Shown piece after piece: positions 39,201 to 45,986 of a stretch of DNA of 64,000 bases. Under the pieces are notes generated by a model. The model worked only from the letters and a program-made list of their open reading frames with translations, did no database searches and was not told the origin of the DNA. Position numbers and translations under genes: made by a program. This stretch comes from Patagioenas fasciata (taxonomy: Eukaryota; Chordata; Aves; Columbiformes; Columbidae): positions 64,541,501-64,605,500 of the forward strand of contig NC_092520.1 of the NCBI RefSeq assembly GCF_037038585.1. Direction: 5' to 3'. Each line of letters opens with the position of its first letter. Positions within the stretch are counted from its first letter, which is position 1.

Positions 39201-42200
39201 CAGATTTTCAAATAGATGGGATTTTTAGTCTAGCTTAGGGAACAAATAACAGAGAGATTAATAGAGAATGGGCTGTTGCTCTGCCCAGAACCACATTTTA
39301 CATTATCCCATACAAGTAGATCTTTGCAGTCTTTATTTTTTATAAGAGGACAGTATTTATAGTTGATTCACCTGCAAAGGCAAATGGTAGGAAGTGTAAA
39401 CATGGCGATGGCTTCATTTTATGTTGGTTTATAATTTTCATTATATGGAGAATACTGAAGACATCAAAATAAAATGTTTTTTAATGTGCTTTGAAATTTT
39501 TGCTGTTGTGCTAGCTTTTTGGCTTTTAATTACTCTATTTTGGATGTAGTGCATCAATATGTTTTGTTGTTTTGGTAGCAAGACTCTTTTTCTGGGCTTT
39601 AAAAGGATTCAGCATTTCCACTGAATTAGATAAGCTTGTTCTGAAGTGTTCTTGAAATAAATATTGTTTGTTTTACAGAAATGGCTCAGGGATCAATCAG
39701 CAGTGTATATGTCACATCTTCGTCAGGTTCTGCGTCAAATGGCACAAGATTTTCAGCCAGGTGAGGTGAAATTACCTATCAGTTTTTTTAAATCTGCGAT
39801 CATAAAAAAATTTAATCAGAGACTGAATACTTAATGAAACAAGTTCTGTTCCCATTAAATGGGGTGTGGATGTGTGTTTAAGTTTATCCTCAGACATCGC
39901 TTTTACTTGAGTACTGCTCGTTCTTGCTGGTGTCATTAAAAAATATTTTTCTGTGTAGCGGAAAAGAAATAGATGAGACTAGTATGTATTGAATGTATTA
40001 TTTTTGTTTAGTTTTGAATTTCTGACAAGAAAACAGATACTTCCCCGAAGATAAAATTAGGGGAAGATTCTCCCTTGGTCATTAGTGTCTAACTTAAAAC
40101 CACATTTTGATCTTTGCATTTTAAACAGCATCAGAAGCTGGTAGAGCGATAAACCATAACTTTTATTGAACTTTGTGTGTGGACAATATAATTTCTGAAC
40201 TTAACTACTGTTTTTGTCTTGCTGTATAGGACAGTTTTCCTTGTGTAGTCACTACTTGCTAGCTTTTTGCTGGTGTGTTAATCAACAAGGTGTCCTTCTG
40301 TGGGCTCTCCTAAGCTGTAAAATGAGTCAAATATCATTGAAATGTTTAACATTGTTGACAAATATTCAAGTGGAGCAAGCTGATAGCTGAACAAATTATC
40401 TGCAAAAGTATGCATTTTCTACCAGTTTTTTTTGTGTCCAGACACTTAGCCTTATCTGAAAAGTCAGTTAAATTTCTATTCTACATGTCATACAACTGAG
40501 CCAGTCTGGGCAATTTTAGAATCACAGCATGGTTTGGGTTGGAAGGGATCTTCAAAGGTCATTTGGTCTACCCTCCCTGCCATGAGCAGGGACATCTTTT
40601 ACTAGATCAGGTTGCTCAAAGCTCCATCCAACGTGACCTTGAACACTTTGGTGATGGGGCATCCACAGCTTCTCTGGGTGACCTGTTCCAGTGTCCCACC
40701 ACCCTTATTGTAAACCATTTCTTCCTTATATCCAGTCTGAACCTACTCTCTGTTCAAAACTAGATGATCTTTGAAGGTCCCTTCCAACTGAAACTATTTT
40801 ATGGTTCTAAGTCCTTTTTTTTAGGACATTTCTTAAGGCATTTGTGTTTCAAGGCAAAATTCCTGTCTTGATGGGGTTTTTTTTCAGGTAAGGAAATACA
40901 GCTTTATTCTTTTTCTCTGAAGATAGTCTTTGAGCAGATTCTTCTCGCCTGTATTTCTTCCATCAGAGCTGGAAGGATGTCCTTTTAAAGCTACAGTGTC
41001 TAGCTTACTTTAAAAGGCTAATGCAATTACATTTTTAAAGCTTTAAAAAATACACCCTTTTTGTAGACTGTAGGTTTACTTGAATGGAAAGTGAAAAAAA
41101 TAGAGAACTTGCAAGGGCAAGAGTTAAGCTCAGGTATGTGTGGGACTAACAGTGGTGAGGGGCATGGTTTTTGCTCCAGCCCATTCCTGCTGCCCAGAAA
41201 TGTGTGGGGAATTCTGCCTGTTTTGTGCTGGGGAACCAAAACTTGAGTGAGAATACTACCAAAATATTTTTAGAGAAGTACAACTTACACGGTATGTAAA
41301 ATCCCATGTTTTCACTAAGGTTCCTTCTGTGATAAAGAGTGTGGTGGTAGTGAAAAAGAGTACATATATTTAGGCCACTGCCAGCCTGAGGCCAGTAGAA
41401 CACCAGAGACTGACTGTGGTTCATTATCTTAGTGAGAAGCACAAGAGCTCTTGCCACTTCTGTTTCTTATGAGGTAGGAAGAGGACAGTGACAGATTATG
41501 TTAGTACACGTACAAATGCTCACGGCTACAAGATGTGTAGCTTTTCTGGTACCAAAAATTGCTGCCAAGGCACATGAGACCTGTACATTTATTGAGCAAG
41601 CTCTCTAAAGTCTGCAGAAGACTGAAGATGCTGCTACCAGGGCCTTCATCCCAGTTTCTTTGTCTTAGTAGAATACTCAGGTTATGAATCCAGTTTCATT
41701 TTTATCAAAAAGAGGGGAGACAGGTTTTGGGCTTGTACTTTCAAAGTTCACAGGAACACAAGAATAATCTTACCCCTCTACCCCCTGTTCTTGAAATGCT
41801 TCTGCAGATAATTATGGAGAATCAGTTATAAGTTGTCTAATTACAGTTAGACAGGTATCTTAGTATCTTCTTTTCGAATAAGTGTGCATAATAGCAGAAA
41901 CTCTTCCACGTGTCATAGTGGATATGTTTTCCTTGCGAGCTTCTGGAATGTGCCCCTGCAGTTTTCTTCTGTGGTAATGATAGACTTCCAAACCATTGAA
42001 TTAGCTCCATACAGCAGTAGTGTGCATGACTGATTATGTGCATTAGCTGGATTAAAAAATGACTAGCTAACATATTTTTGAAACCAATCTTTAAATGCTG
42101 AATTTCTTTCAAGTTGGAGATACTATTTCTGTGATTTTTAGGAAAACAATTTGTCAAGAGTTTGTGACCAAGTTTAATATTTACCAAACTCTGAGCAAGT

Positions 42201-43133
42201 AAACAATAGAAAAAATTGACAAAATAGCAAACAGTAACGGAGGCAGCAGCGTTCTGACTCTATTAACATAAAATACTTCTCGATACAGTTAATTCATCTA
42301 GGAACAAGACATTTCAGACTGTATCCACAATATGAATACTCTGTAAATGGATTTGCTGATCCAGGAGGTGTATTTTCAGTGTAGGGATAGTCTCACAGAG
42401 GGGAAAATATGAGATGCTGGAGAGGTTTTTTGGGTTGCTTTGGTTTTTTTGGTTTCTTTTTTTAAGCTAGAAAGGAGGAGCATAATGGGAAGAAAAGAAT
42501 TTCAAGTTACAAATACAGCACATGTGGCAATGACAGTTTGACGTGTAATAACAAGGAATTAAGGAGAAGCTCTTAATGCCTCAATTTTGCAAGTATTTTA
42601 ATCAGATCAGTCCTTCTGAAAAACATCACTTGCTTCTGATGAAAGTGTCCAGTACTACATAAAAATATTAAAGGGCTTAGATAGTTGTGTAGCCATAACA
42701 CTAACTGTACTTTAGAAGAAGCCTGGGAAGGATACTGCTAAGGTGGCCGTGAAAGGATATCATCTTTATATTTAGCATAAAAAAATCTAATAAGAACCAT
42801 TTCAAAATTACTTCAACTGTTTCTGATTTTGAGAAACAACTTAGACATGTGTTAAAGACAATTTATAAAGTAGCAGTGGGAGATTCAATAAAGGAATGGA
42901 ATTGATATGTTTATATTTAAGAGCACAATAAACTGGGACAAATCATTAGGCAGTGCCAACTGGCCTCTTCTTCTTTTTTTTTTAGTGACTTTTCTAATGG
43001 TGGAGATGGGATGTTGGCTACAAGTTCCAATGGATCTCAGTACAGTGGCTCCCGAGTTGAAACACCAGTTTCTTATGTTGGGGATGACGATGATGACGAT
43101 GACGATTTTAATGAAAATGATGATGACGACTGA
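287..43133 (+). CDS. TFDP1: Transcription factor Dp-1 (E2F dimerisation partner), 11 coding exons
   Basis: DP1 heterodimerises with E2F proteins in the nucleus and binds E2F sites in cell-cycle promoters. Joining 287-298, 12781-12847, 26167-26273, 31245-31366, 32595-32760, 32958-33101, 36602-36670, 37977-38128, 38918-39084, 39679-39760 and 42986-43133 gives 1236 nt, or 411 residues plus stop (human DP1 is 410). All ten introns are GT-AG and every phase joins. Seen in order: an N-terminal region starting [14 protein letters not shown], a basic linker (about 103-120), the winged-helix DNA-binding domain with the RRRVYD motif at 166-171, a leucine-bearing coiled coil (about 207-235), the E2F dimerisation region (about 236-335), and an acidic tail ending in runs of Asp. 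The start ATG has A at -3 and G at +4. The protein matches DP1 rather than DP2 along its whole length, and the neighbour ATP4B agrees. The one-residue excess over human falls in exon 39679-39760, the least conserved exon. Regulation cannot be read because the promoter is outside or at the window edge. Confidence 0.97.
2937..2998 (+). repeat. T/G-rich low-complexity run
   Basis: Alternating T-runs and G or GGG interruptions over about 60 bp in the first large TFDP1 intron. No repeat body beside it. Confidence 0.75.
11247..11286 (+). repeat. Two-copy 20-bp tandem duplication
   Basis: Copies at 11247-11266 and 11267-11286 both begin GTAGCTCTA and end ATCTTT, differing at a few inner bases. A short local duplication in an intron. 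Confidence 0.8.
12781..12847 (+). CDS. TFDP1: TFDP1 coding exon 2 (residues 5-26)
   Basis: The acceptor is TTCTTTAACAG and the donor GTAAGA. The exon encodes [18 protein letters not shown] and continues to PGK, ending one base into a Gly codon. It is part of the poorly structured N-terminal region of DP1 upstream of the DNA-binding domain. It is flanked by introns of about 12.5 and 13.3 kb. Confidence 0.96.
15151..15590 (-). mobile_element. Solo LTR of an endogenous retrovirus, antisense in a TFDP1 intron
   Basis: The 440-bp block begins TGCGG and ends CCACA on the plus strand, so it has the TG...CA termini of an LTR. It is flanked by the identical 5-bp direct repeat ATATC (15146-15150 and 15591-15595), a target-site duplication. 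On the minus strand it carries AATAAA (plus 15251-15256) about 100 nt before its end, followed by a CT/TCTG-rich stretch like an R-U5 region. No retroviral coding sequence lies beside it, so it is a solo LTR left by recombination. The 5-bp duplication does not assign a class by itself. The family name was not determined. Confidence 0.8.
15251..15256 (-). terminator. Poly(A) signal inside the solo LTR
   Basis: AATAAA on the minus strand, about 100 nt before the 3' end of the LTR in its own orientation, as expected for the R region. It is antisense to TFDP1 and so should not end TFDP1 transcripts. Confidence 0.55.
19028..19041 (+). promoter_or_regulatory. CTCF core motif match
   Basis: The 14 bases CCAGTAGATGGCAC fit every position of the CTCF core consensus CCASYAGRKGGCRS. 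The motif lies in the second large TFDP1 intron, and its first half forms a hairpin with the bases just downstream. Binding is not shown by sequence alone. Confidence 0.5.
22970..23645 (-). mobile_element. Old CR1 LINE 3' fragment
   Basis: Strongly diverged, but the order of CR1 landmarks on the reverse strand is intact. Reading the plus strand there is a cue like 'aagcagggccagcttcaaag', then the cytosine-rich 'tgctgcaacttgtg' region, 'cttctcttccataggctg', 'gagccccaaaactgaacag', 'atgcagcccaggatg' and 'ccttttctgca'. A 144-codon plus-strand open frame at 22900-23334 is therefore antisense repeat, not a gene. Confidence 0.8.
25458..25480 (+). repeat. Poly-T run
   Basis: 23 consecutive T followed by AATAG. 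No LINE or retrocopy body was recognised upstream or downstream, so it is a simple homopolymer. Confidence 0.8.
26167..26273 (+). CDS. TFDP1: TFDP1 coding exon 3 (residues 27-62)
   Basis: The acceptor is TTGTTTTAG and the donor GTAAGG. The exon completes the split Gly codon and encodes [20 protein letters not shown], then a segment ending NIAQQV. The frame closes exactly at the donor (phase 0). It differs from human DP1 at a few positions (for example Leu for Val in VSLLAV, Thr for Pro in VNTLGK). The preceding and this exon together are 174 nt, so skipping both would keep the frame. Confidence 0.97.
26274..31244 (+). other. TFDP1: TFDP1 intron (5.0 kb)
   Basis: GT-AG intron with a plus-strand CR1 3' fragment at 27771-28390. 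Otherwise AT-rich sequence without recognised features. Confidence 0.8.
27771..28390 (+). mobile_element. CR1 LINE, 3' end (end of ORF2 plus 3' UTR)
   Basis: Shows the C-terminal ORF2 region of CR1 (peptides such as [19 protein letters not shown] and [19 protein letters not shown] at about 27940-28090), then the 'gtcaggcactggaataggttgcc' region and the 3' tail 'aaaggtcttttctaacct'. The 5' end is truncated and the coding part is broken. Confidence 0.9.
31245..31366 (+). CDS. TFDP1: TFDP1 coding exon 4 (residues 63-102)
   Basis: The acceptor is TTATTGTAG and the donor GTAAGC. The exon encodes [20 protein letters not shown] onward to SSPWSA and ends two bases into Gly103. It is a Ser/Pro/Thr-rich linker that precedes the DNA-binding domain. 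Confidence 0.97.
31367..32594 (+). other. TFDP1: TFDP1 intron (1.2 kb)
   Basis: Short AT-rich intron with GT-AG ends between the exons for residues 63-102 and 103-158. Nothing further recognised. Confidence 0.8.
32595..32760 (+). CDS. TFDP1: TFDP1 coding exon 5 (residues 103-158), start of DNA-binding domain
   Basis: The acceptor is ATATTTAG and the donor GTAAGT. It opens with a lysine/arginine-rich stretch ([20 protein letters not shown]), then [20 protein letters not shown], which is the first helix of the winged-helix fold, and ends in NHISPNES. Phase 0 at the donor. The following intron is only 197 bp. Confidence 0.97.
32958..33101 (+). CDS. TFDP1: TFDP1 coding exon 6 (residues 159-206), recognition helix
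   Basis: The exon encodes [20 protein letters not shown] and continues to QECQNLE, 48 whole codons. It carries the DP/E2F signature RRRVYD, whose arginines contact the E2F site in the known E2F4-DP2 structure. The donor is GTATAT. The acceptor is a tandem CAGCAG (32952-32957). I used the second AG, which gives the usual DP1 product; the first would add one Gln. Confidence 0.97.
35440..36130 (-). mobile_element. Ancient CR1-like LINE remnant
   Basis: On the plus strand the block holds an ordered set of segments ('tttgaaataggaacaccag', 'cagaattcaaggtg', 'gattcatatactgatgtag', 'cctgttcacccc') that I associate with old reverse-oriented CR1 copies of sauropsids. It is highly decayed and the subfamily is not named. 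Boundaries are rough, and 36130-36430 may be more of the same element or unrelated. Confidence 0.5.
35751..35767 (+). repeat. TGC trinucleotide microsatellite
   Basis: About five TGC units directly after a run of eleven or more T, inside the ancient CR1-like remnant. Non-coding here, in a TFDP1 intron. Confidence 0.85.
36602..36670 (+). CDS. TFDP1: TFDP1 coding exon 7 (residues 207-229), coiled coil
   Basis: The acceptor is TCTTAAG and the donor GTACAG. The exon encodes 23 residues, [20 protein letters not shown] followed by ILQ, a strongly helical charged segment forming the start of the E2F-pairing coiled coil. Confidence 0.96.
36671..37976 (+). other. TFDP1: TFDP1 intron (1.3 kb)
   Basis: GT-AG intron. 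No repeat or second gene recognised. Confidence 0.8.
37977..38128 (+). CDS. TFDP1: TFDP1 coding exon 8 (residues 230-279), dimerisation region
   Basis: The acceptor is TTTCTAG and the donor GTGAGT. The exon encodes [20 protein letters not shown], then [20 protein letters not shown] and ends in SISND, two bases into Lys280. It ends the coiled coil and begins the beta-rich marked-box-like dimerisation domain. Confidence 0.97.
38129..38917 (+). other. TFDP1: TFDP1 intron (0.8 kb)
   Basis: GT-AG intron. A 129-codon minus-strand open frame at 38209-38598 has no recognisable similarity and looks like chance. Confidence 0.8.
38918..39084 (+). CDS. TFDP1: TFDP1 coding exon 9 (residues 280-335), dimerisation region
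   Basis: The acceptor is CTCTCCAG and the donor GTTAGT. The exon encodes [20 protein letters not shown], then [20 protein letters not shown] and ends ALEPYVT. It forms the rest of the conserved E2F-binding domain and is almost identical to human DP1. Confidence 0.97.
39085..39678 (+). other. TFDP1: TFDP1 intron (0.6 kb)
   Basis: AT-rich GT-AG intron. Nothing recognised inside. Confidence 0.8.
39679..39760 (+). CDS. TFDP1: TFDP1 coding exon 10 (residues 336-362), variable linker
   Basis: The acceptor is TTTTACAG and the donor GTGAGG. The exon encodes [20 protein letters not shown] onward to FSA, a Ser/Gly/Thr-rich linker. It is one residue longer than the human counterpart and the most divergent coding exon in this gene. 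Confidence 0.95.
40517..40760 (-). mobile_element. CR1 LINE 3' fragment, minus orientation
   Basis: Begins on the plus strand with the reverse complement of a CR1 tail ('gaatcacagcatggtttggg', then 'ttggaagggatcttcaaagg') and runs on through 'ctgggtgacctgttccag' and 'accatttcttccttatatcc', the reverse of the CR1 3' UTR. It joins directly to a plus-oriented CR1 tail at 40761. Confidence 0.88.
40761..40810 (+). mobile_element. CR1 LINE tail, plus orientation, abutting the previous copy
   Basis: Fifty bases equal to a CR1 3' end ('gatctttgaaggtcccttcc', then an 'actattttatggttct' tail). It is the inverted complement of the start of the preceding fragment, so together they form a 290-bp inverted-repeat structure. 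Confidence 0.8.
42986..43133 (+). CDS. TFDP1: TFDP1 last coding exon (residues 363-411), acidic tail
   Basis: The acceptor TTTTTTTTAG sits in a T-run. The exon encodes [20 protein letters not shown], then [13 protein letters not shown], eight consecutive Asp, FNEN and four Asp before TGA at 43131-43133. The Asp run is a GAT/GAC repeat at 43083-43106. The acidic C-terminus is typical of DP1, although mammalian tails mix Glu with Asp. Confidence 0.97.
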
Positions 43134-43514
43134 TGCCCTTTGCTTGTAGACTATTTTTTGTTAAAATTCAGCAAGCTTCAGGAATAAATTGTTCTAGGGA
43201 GAAGTGTCTCAAATACCTTGCCCCATCCCTCAAGGAGAATATTGGTAAGCAGTTCTGAGTTTAGAAATTGCACCTCTAATAAGCAAACAAGGATTGTTTT
43301 ATGTAGGATATTTTTAAATGTGGTGTGGATGTGTGTTTTTGATACCAGTGTGTTAATGCAGAGCCTTTATTTACTCTTGTTTTAGGGGTTTTTGGTTTGT
43401 TGGTTGTTTTTTGTTTGTTTTTTTTTATTTTTTTTTTTTTACTTGAAGGAAATGGATTTTGCCCCAAATGTTCTTGCAAAGTTTGCTAAAGGAAATGTAG
43501 ACACATCATTGAGA

Positions 43515-43520
43515 AATAAA
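43515..43520 (+). terminator. TFDP1: Proximal poly(A) signal AATAAA in the TFDP1 3' UTR
   Basis: Canonical hexamer about 380 nt after the stop codon. Use would give a short 3' UTR isoform. No strong GU-rich element is obvious just downstream, so use is uncertain. Confidence 0.45.
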
Positions 43521-44209
43521 AAGGTATCCTTCTTTGGAAAATGAATACACTGAATGGCAATTTATTTGGAGCGTATTTTGATTATGCCACTTTTTGAGGG
43601 ATAGTGAGCTAATGTAGTAGTGTTTTTTGTTAATCACGCAGTGTCCAAAGAACCAAACAAGAAAGATACTTTTTTACATGTTAAATTCCAGAAATGTTGT
43701 TGTGAACTTATTTTCCCTTAAATTATATCTAACATTGTGATTCCATCAAGTTTATATACTTTTCACTGTATGTTGGGACATATGAATTTAAAAGTTTTTG
43801 GCAAATGTTTACTGCCAGTTGGTGCAGCTATATAAAATGTCTTGAAGGTTTGGAATGATTTATTGCTTATGGTAAAATTTGCCTGATTTCTTACAGGCAG
43901 ACTTTGGAATCTTTTTATTATATAGTTGTTTACATACTTATAAGTCTATCATATAAAGACATGTACTGAAACAAATGTTTGTATTTGTTTCATAAGCATC
44001 TTCCTGTAATCTATTATAAAGTTGAAATTAAATATAGAGAATGTTTTAAGTTTTTTAACTCAAAATTTGTCAATCATTTTTAATAGTTCATTTTTATAAA
44101 AGGAATTTCAGGGCAGGTGGTAGTCTTTTTAAATTTATTCACAAACAATTAACTGCACAAATACTGTCAGCTGCCTATTCTAAGACAGTAGTCTTTTTAT
44201 TGAAACACA

Positions 44210-44215
44210 AATAAA
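44210..44215 (+). terminator. TFDP1: Second poly(A) signal AATAAA in the TFDP1 3' UTR
   Basis: Canonical hexamer 85 nt upstream of the most distal one. Cleavage here would differ little in length from use of the distal signal. Confidence 0.45.
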
Positions 44216-44294
44216 CTTTTCTGTAATATTTTATGGAATATAAAGAGACTATAATTGTTTGACATGTTTAACCTTGGCACTGTTAGTTTTTATT

Positions 44295-44300
44295 AATAAA
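44295..44300 (+). terminator. TFDP1: Distal poly(A) signal AATAAA of TFDP1
   Basis: Canonical hexamer followed 25-35 nt later by a GT/T-rich downstream element. It gives a 3' UTR of about 1.2 kb, in line with DP1 mRNAs of other vertebrates. Best candidate for the gene end. Confidence 0.7.
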
Positions 44301-44324
44301 ACGCGCATGGGCATTTTTAACAAG

Positions 44325-45004
44325 CTCTGTGGTTTTTCTAATTTTAGGGTTATTTTAGACCATTTCACTTCCTGTCGTCGCAAGACCTAGAATTAACCAT
44401 CTCAGCATATTGCGTCTGCACTACAGAAGGCCCGGATTTTTTTTTTTTGTTTTGATTAAGTAATTTGTCCTTGTAGCTCTCGGTAACTTAGGATGCAAAA
44501 GGCAATGTCTTACCCTGTGTGCTCTCTTCTTCCATGTCTCTTGATGCTCCTCAGAGTGTCAGGCCAATCTTAGTGCTCCAGTCCAGCTTATCTGTTTAAA
44601 ATCTCATGCTTACTGTCCTAACTCTTCCTTCCATATTCTTCAATCCTGGCTTTCTGTCATACATTCATTCCCATGTCCTCCACTCACGTTTTTTCATCTG
44701 TTTTCTGTATACTTCCCCCTTAAACTGTTTTGTTCGATCATCTCCTCTGCTGTCACCTGAAGGCACTGAACAGGTGGAGTCCTTCTGCAGGCTGCTGCCA
44801 GAGTCAGGATTTGTTGTTTCCCCAGATTCCAGGTGGTTGCTGCAAAGACAACTTACAGTCTAATAACTGCTCTGTGTGTGGTAAGGGCTCCTGGATCCAC
44901 TTAAACCCTATAGTAAATATGAAGTGTGTTACACGTTTGTTTGGGTTTCTTTGCTTCTTTCTGAGGGAATTATGCCTTTACAAATCTTCTTTGGCTGCTC
45001 ATGG
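44325..45004. other. Intergenic sequence after TFDP1, pyrimidine-rich
   Basis: No gene recognised. The stretch 44515-44790 is plus-strand C/T-rich and similar in character to blocks at 8120-8560 and 11545-11830. The open frame at 44730-45350 starts here in unique sequence and runs into the CR1 copy, so it is not a gene. Confidence 0.7.
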
Positions 45005-45986
45005 CTTGGATGGTTGGGCCCAGCAAGCTGTGGTGAATGGAGCTAAATCCAGTTGGCGACCGGTCAGGAGTGGTGTTCCCCAGGGCTCAGTATTTGGGCC
45101 AGGTCTGTTTGGTATCTTTATAAATGATCTGGACAAGTGCACGCTCAGTAAGTTTGCAGACGACACCAAGTTGGGTGGGAGTGTTGATCTGTTGCAGAGT
45201 AGGAAGGCCATACAGAGGTATCTGGACCGGCTGGATTGTTGGGCTGAGGCCAGCCATATGGGGTTTAACAAGGCCAAGGCAGCACTGCAGGCTCAGGGAA
45301 GAGTGGCTGGAAAGCTGCCTGACAGAGAGGTATCTGGGGGCGTTGATTGAACGTGAGCCAGCAGTGTGCCCAGGTGGCCAAGAAGGCCAACAGCATCCTG
45401 GCTTGTATCAGGAATAGTGTGGCCAGCAGGACTAGGGACGGGATTGTTCCCCTGTACTCAGTGCTCATGAGGCCCCACCTTGAATTCTGTGTTCAGTTTT
45501 GGGCCCCTCACTGCAAGAAGGACATTGAGGTGCTGGAGTGAGTTCAGAGAAGGGCAAGAAAGCTGGTGAGGGGTCTGGAGCACGAGTCTGATGAGGAGCG
45601 GCTGAGGGAACTGGGGCTGTTTAGCCTGGAGAAAAGGAGGCTGAGGGGAGACCTTATTGCTCTCTGCAACCACCTGAAAGGAGGTTGTAGCATGGAGGGG
45701 GTTGGTCTCTTCTCCTAAGGAACAGGTGACAGGATGAGAGGAAATGGCCTCAGGTGGCGCCAGGGGAGGTTTAGGTTGGATATTAGGAAAAGATTCTTAA
45801 CGGAAGGGGTTGTCAGGCATTGGAACAGGCTGCCCAGGGAAGTGGTTGAGTCACCATCCCTGGAGGTGTTTAAAAGACACATAGATGAGGTTCTTAGGGA
45901 CATGGTTTAGTGCCAGTGTTAGGTTAATGGTTGGACTCAATGATCTGGAGAGTCTCTTCCAGCTACAATGATTCTATGATTCTGTG
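45005..45986 (+). mobile_element. CR1 LINE, 5'-truncated, with reverse transcriptase remnant
   Basis: About 980 bp in the 45.0-46.0 kb interval. It encodes a piece of the CR1 reverse transcriptase with the motifs [11 protein letters not shown] and FADDTKLGG (catalytic Asp pair retained), then the C-terminal ORF2 region in shifted frames, and the 3' UTR ending in 'gattctatgattctgtg'. Frame breaks near 45270-45360 make it dead. It begins near 'ggatggttgggcccagcaag' and the upstream half of the element is missing. Confidence 0.92.

Larger units (their letters stand above)
39761..42985 (+). other. TFDP1: TFDP1 last coding intron (3.2 kb)
   Basis: Contains the inverted CR1 pair at 40517-40810. 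No other recognised element. Confidence 0.8.
43134..44320 (+). other. TFDP1: TFDP1 3' UTR
   Basis: About 1.2 kb of AT-rich sequence after the stop holds no ORF of note and no CR1. It includes a T-rich run at 43380-43440 and three AATAAA hexamers (43515, 44210, 44295). The last is followed by a GT-rich stretch (CTCTGTGGTTTTTC, about 44324-44337), so the main cleavage site is inferred near 44315-44325. Confidence 0.8.

Noticed and set aside
40517-40810. DNA transposon with terminal inverted repeats
   Set aside because: The inverted ends are both CR1 3' tails and the interior is CR1 3' UTR. No flanking target duplication is evident.
287-43133. Assignment to TFDP2 (DP2/DP-3) instead of TFDP1
   Set aside because: The N-terminus [14 protein letters not shown], the FSASD...[14 protein letters not shown] tail and the neighbour ATP4B are those of TFDP1. 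TFDP2 would be expected beside ATP1B3.
44730-45350. 206-codon plus-strand open frame, the longest in the window
   Set aside because: Its first part is unique intergenic sequence and its second part is CR1 reverse transcriptase ([16 protein letters not shown]). It is a read-through into a dead LINE, not a host gene.
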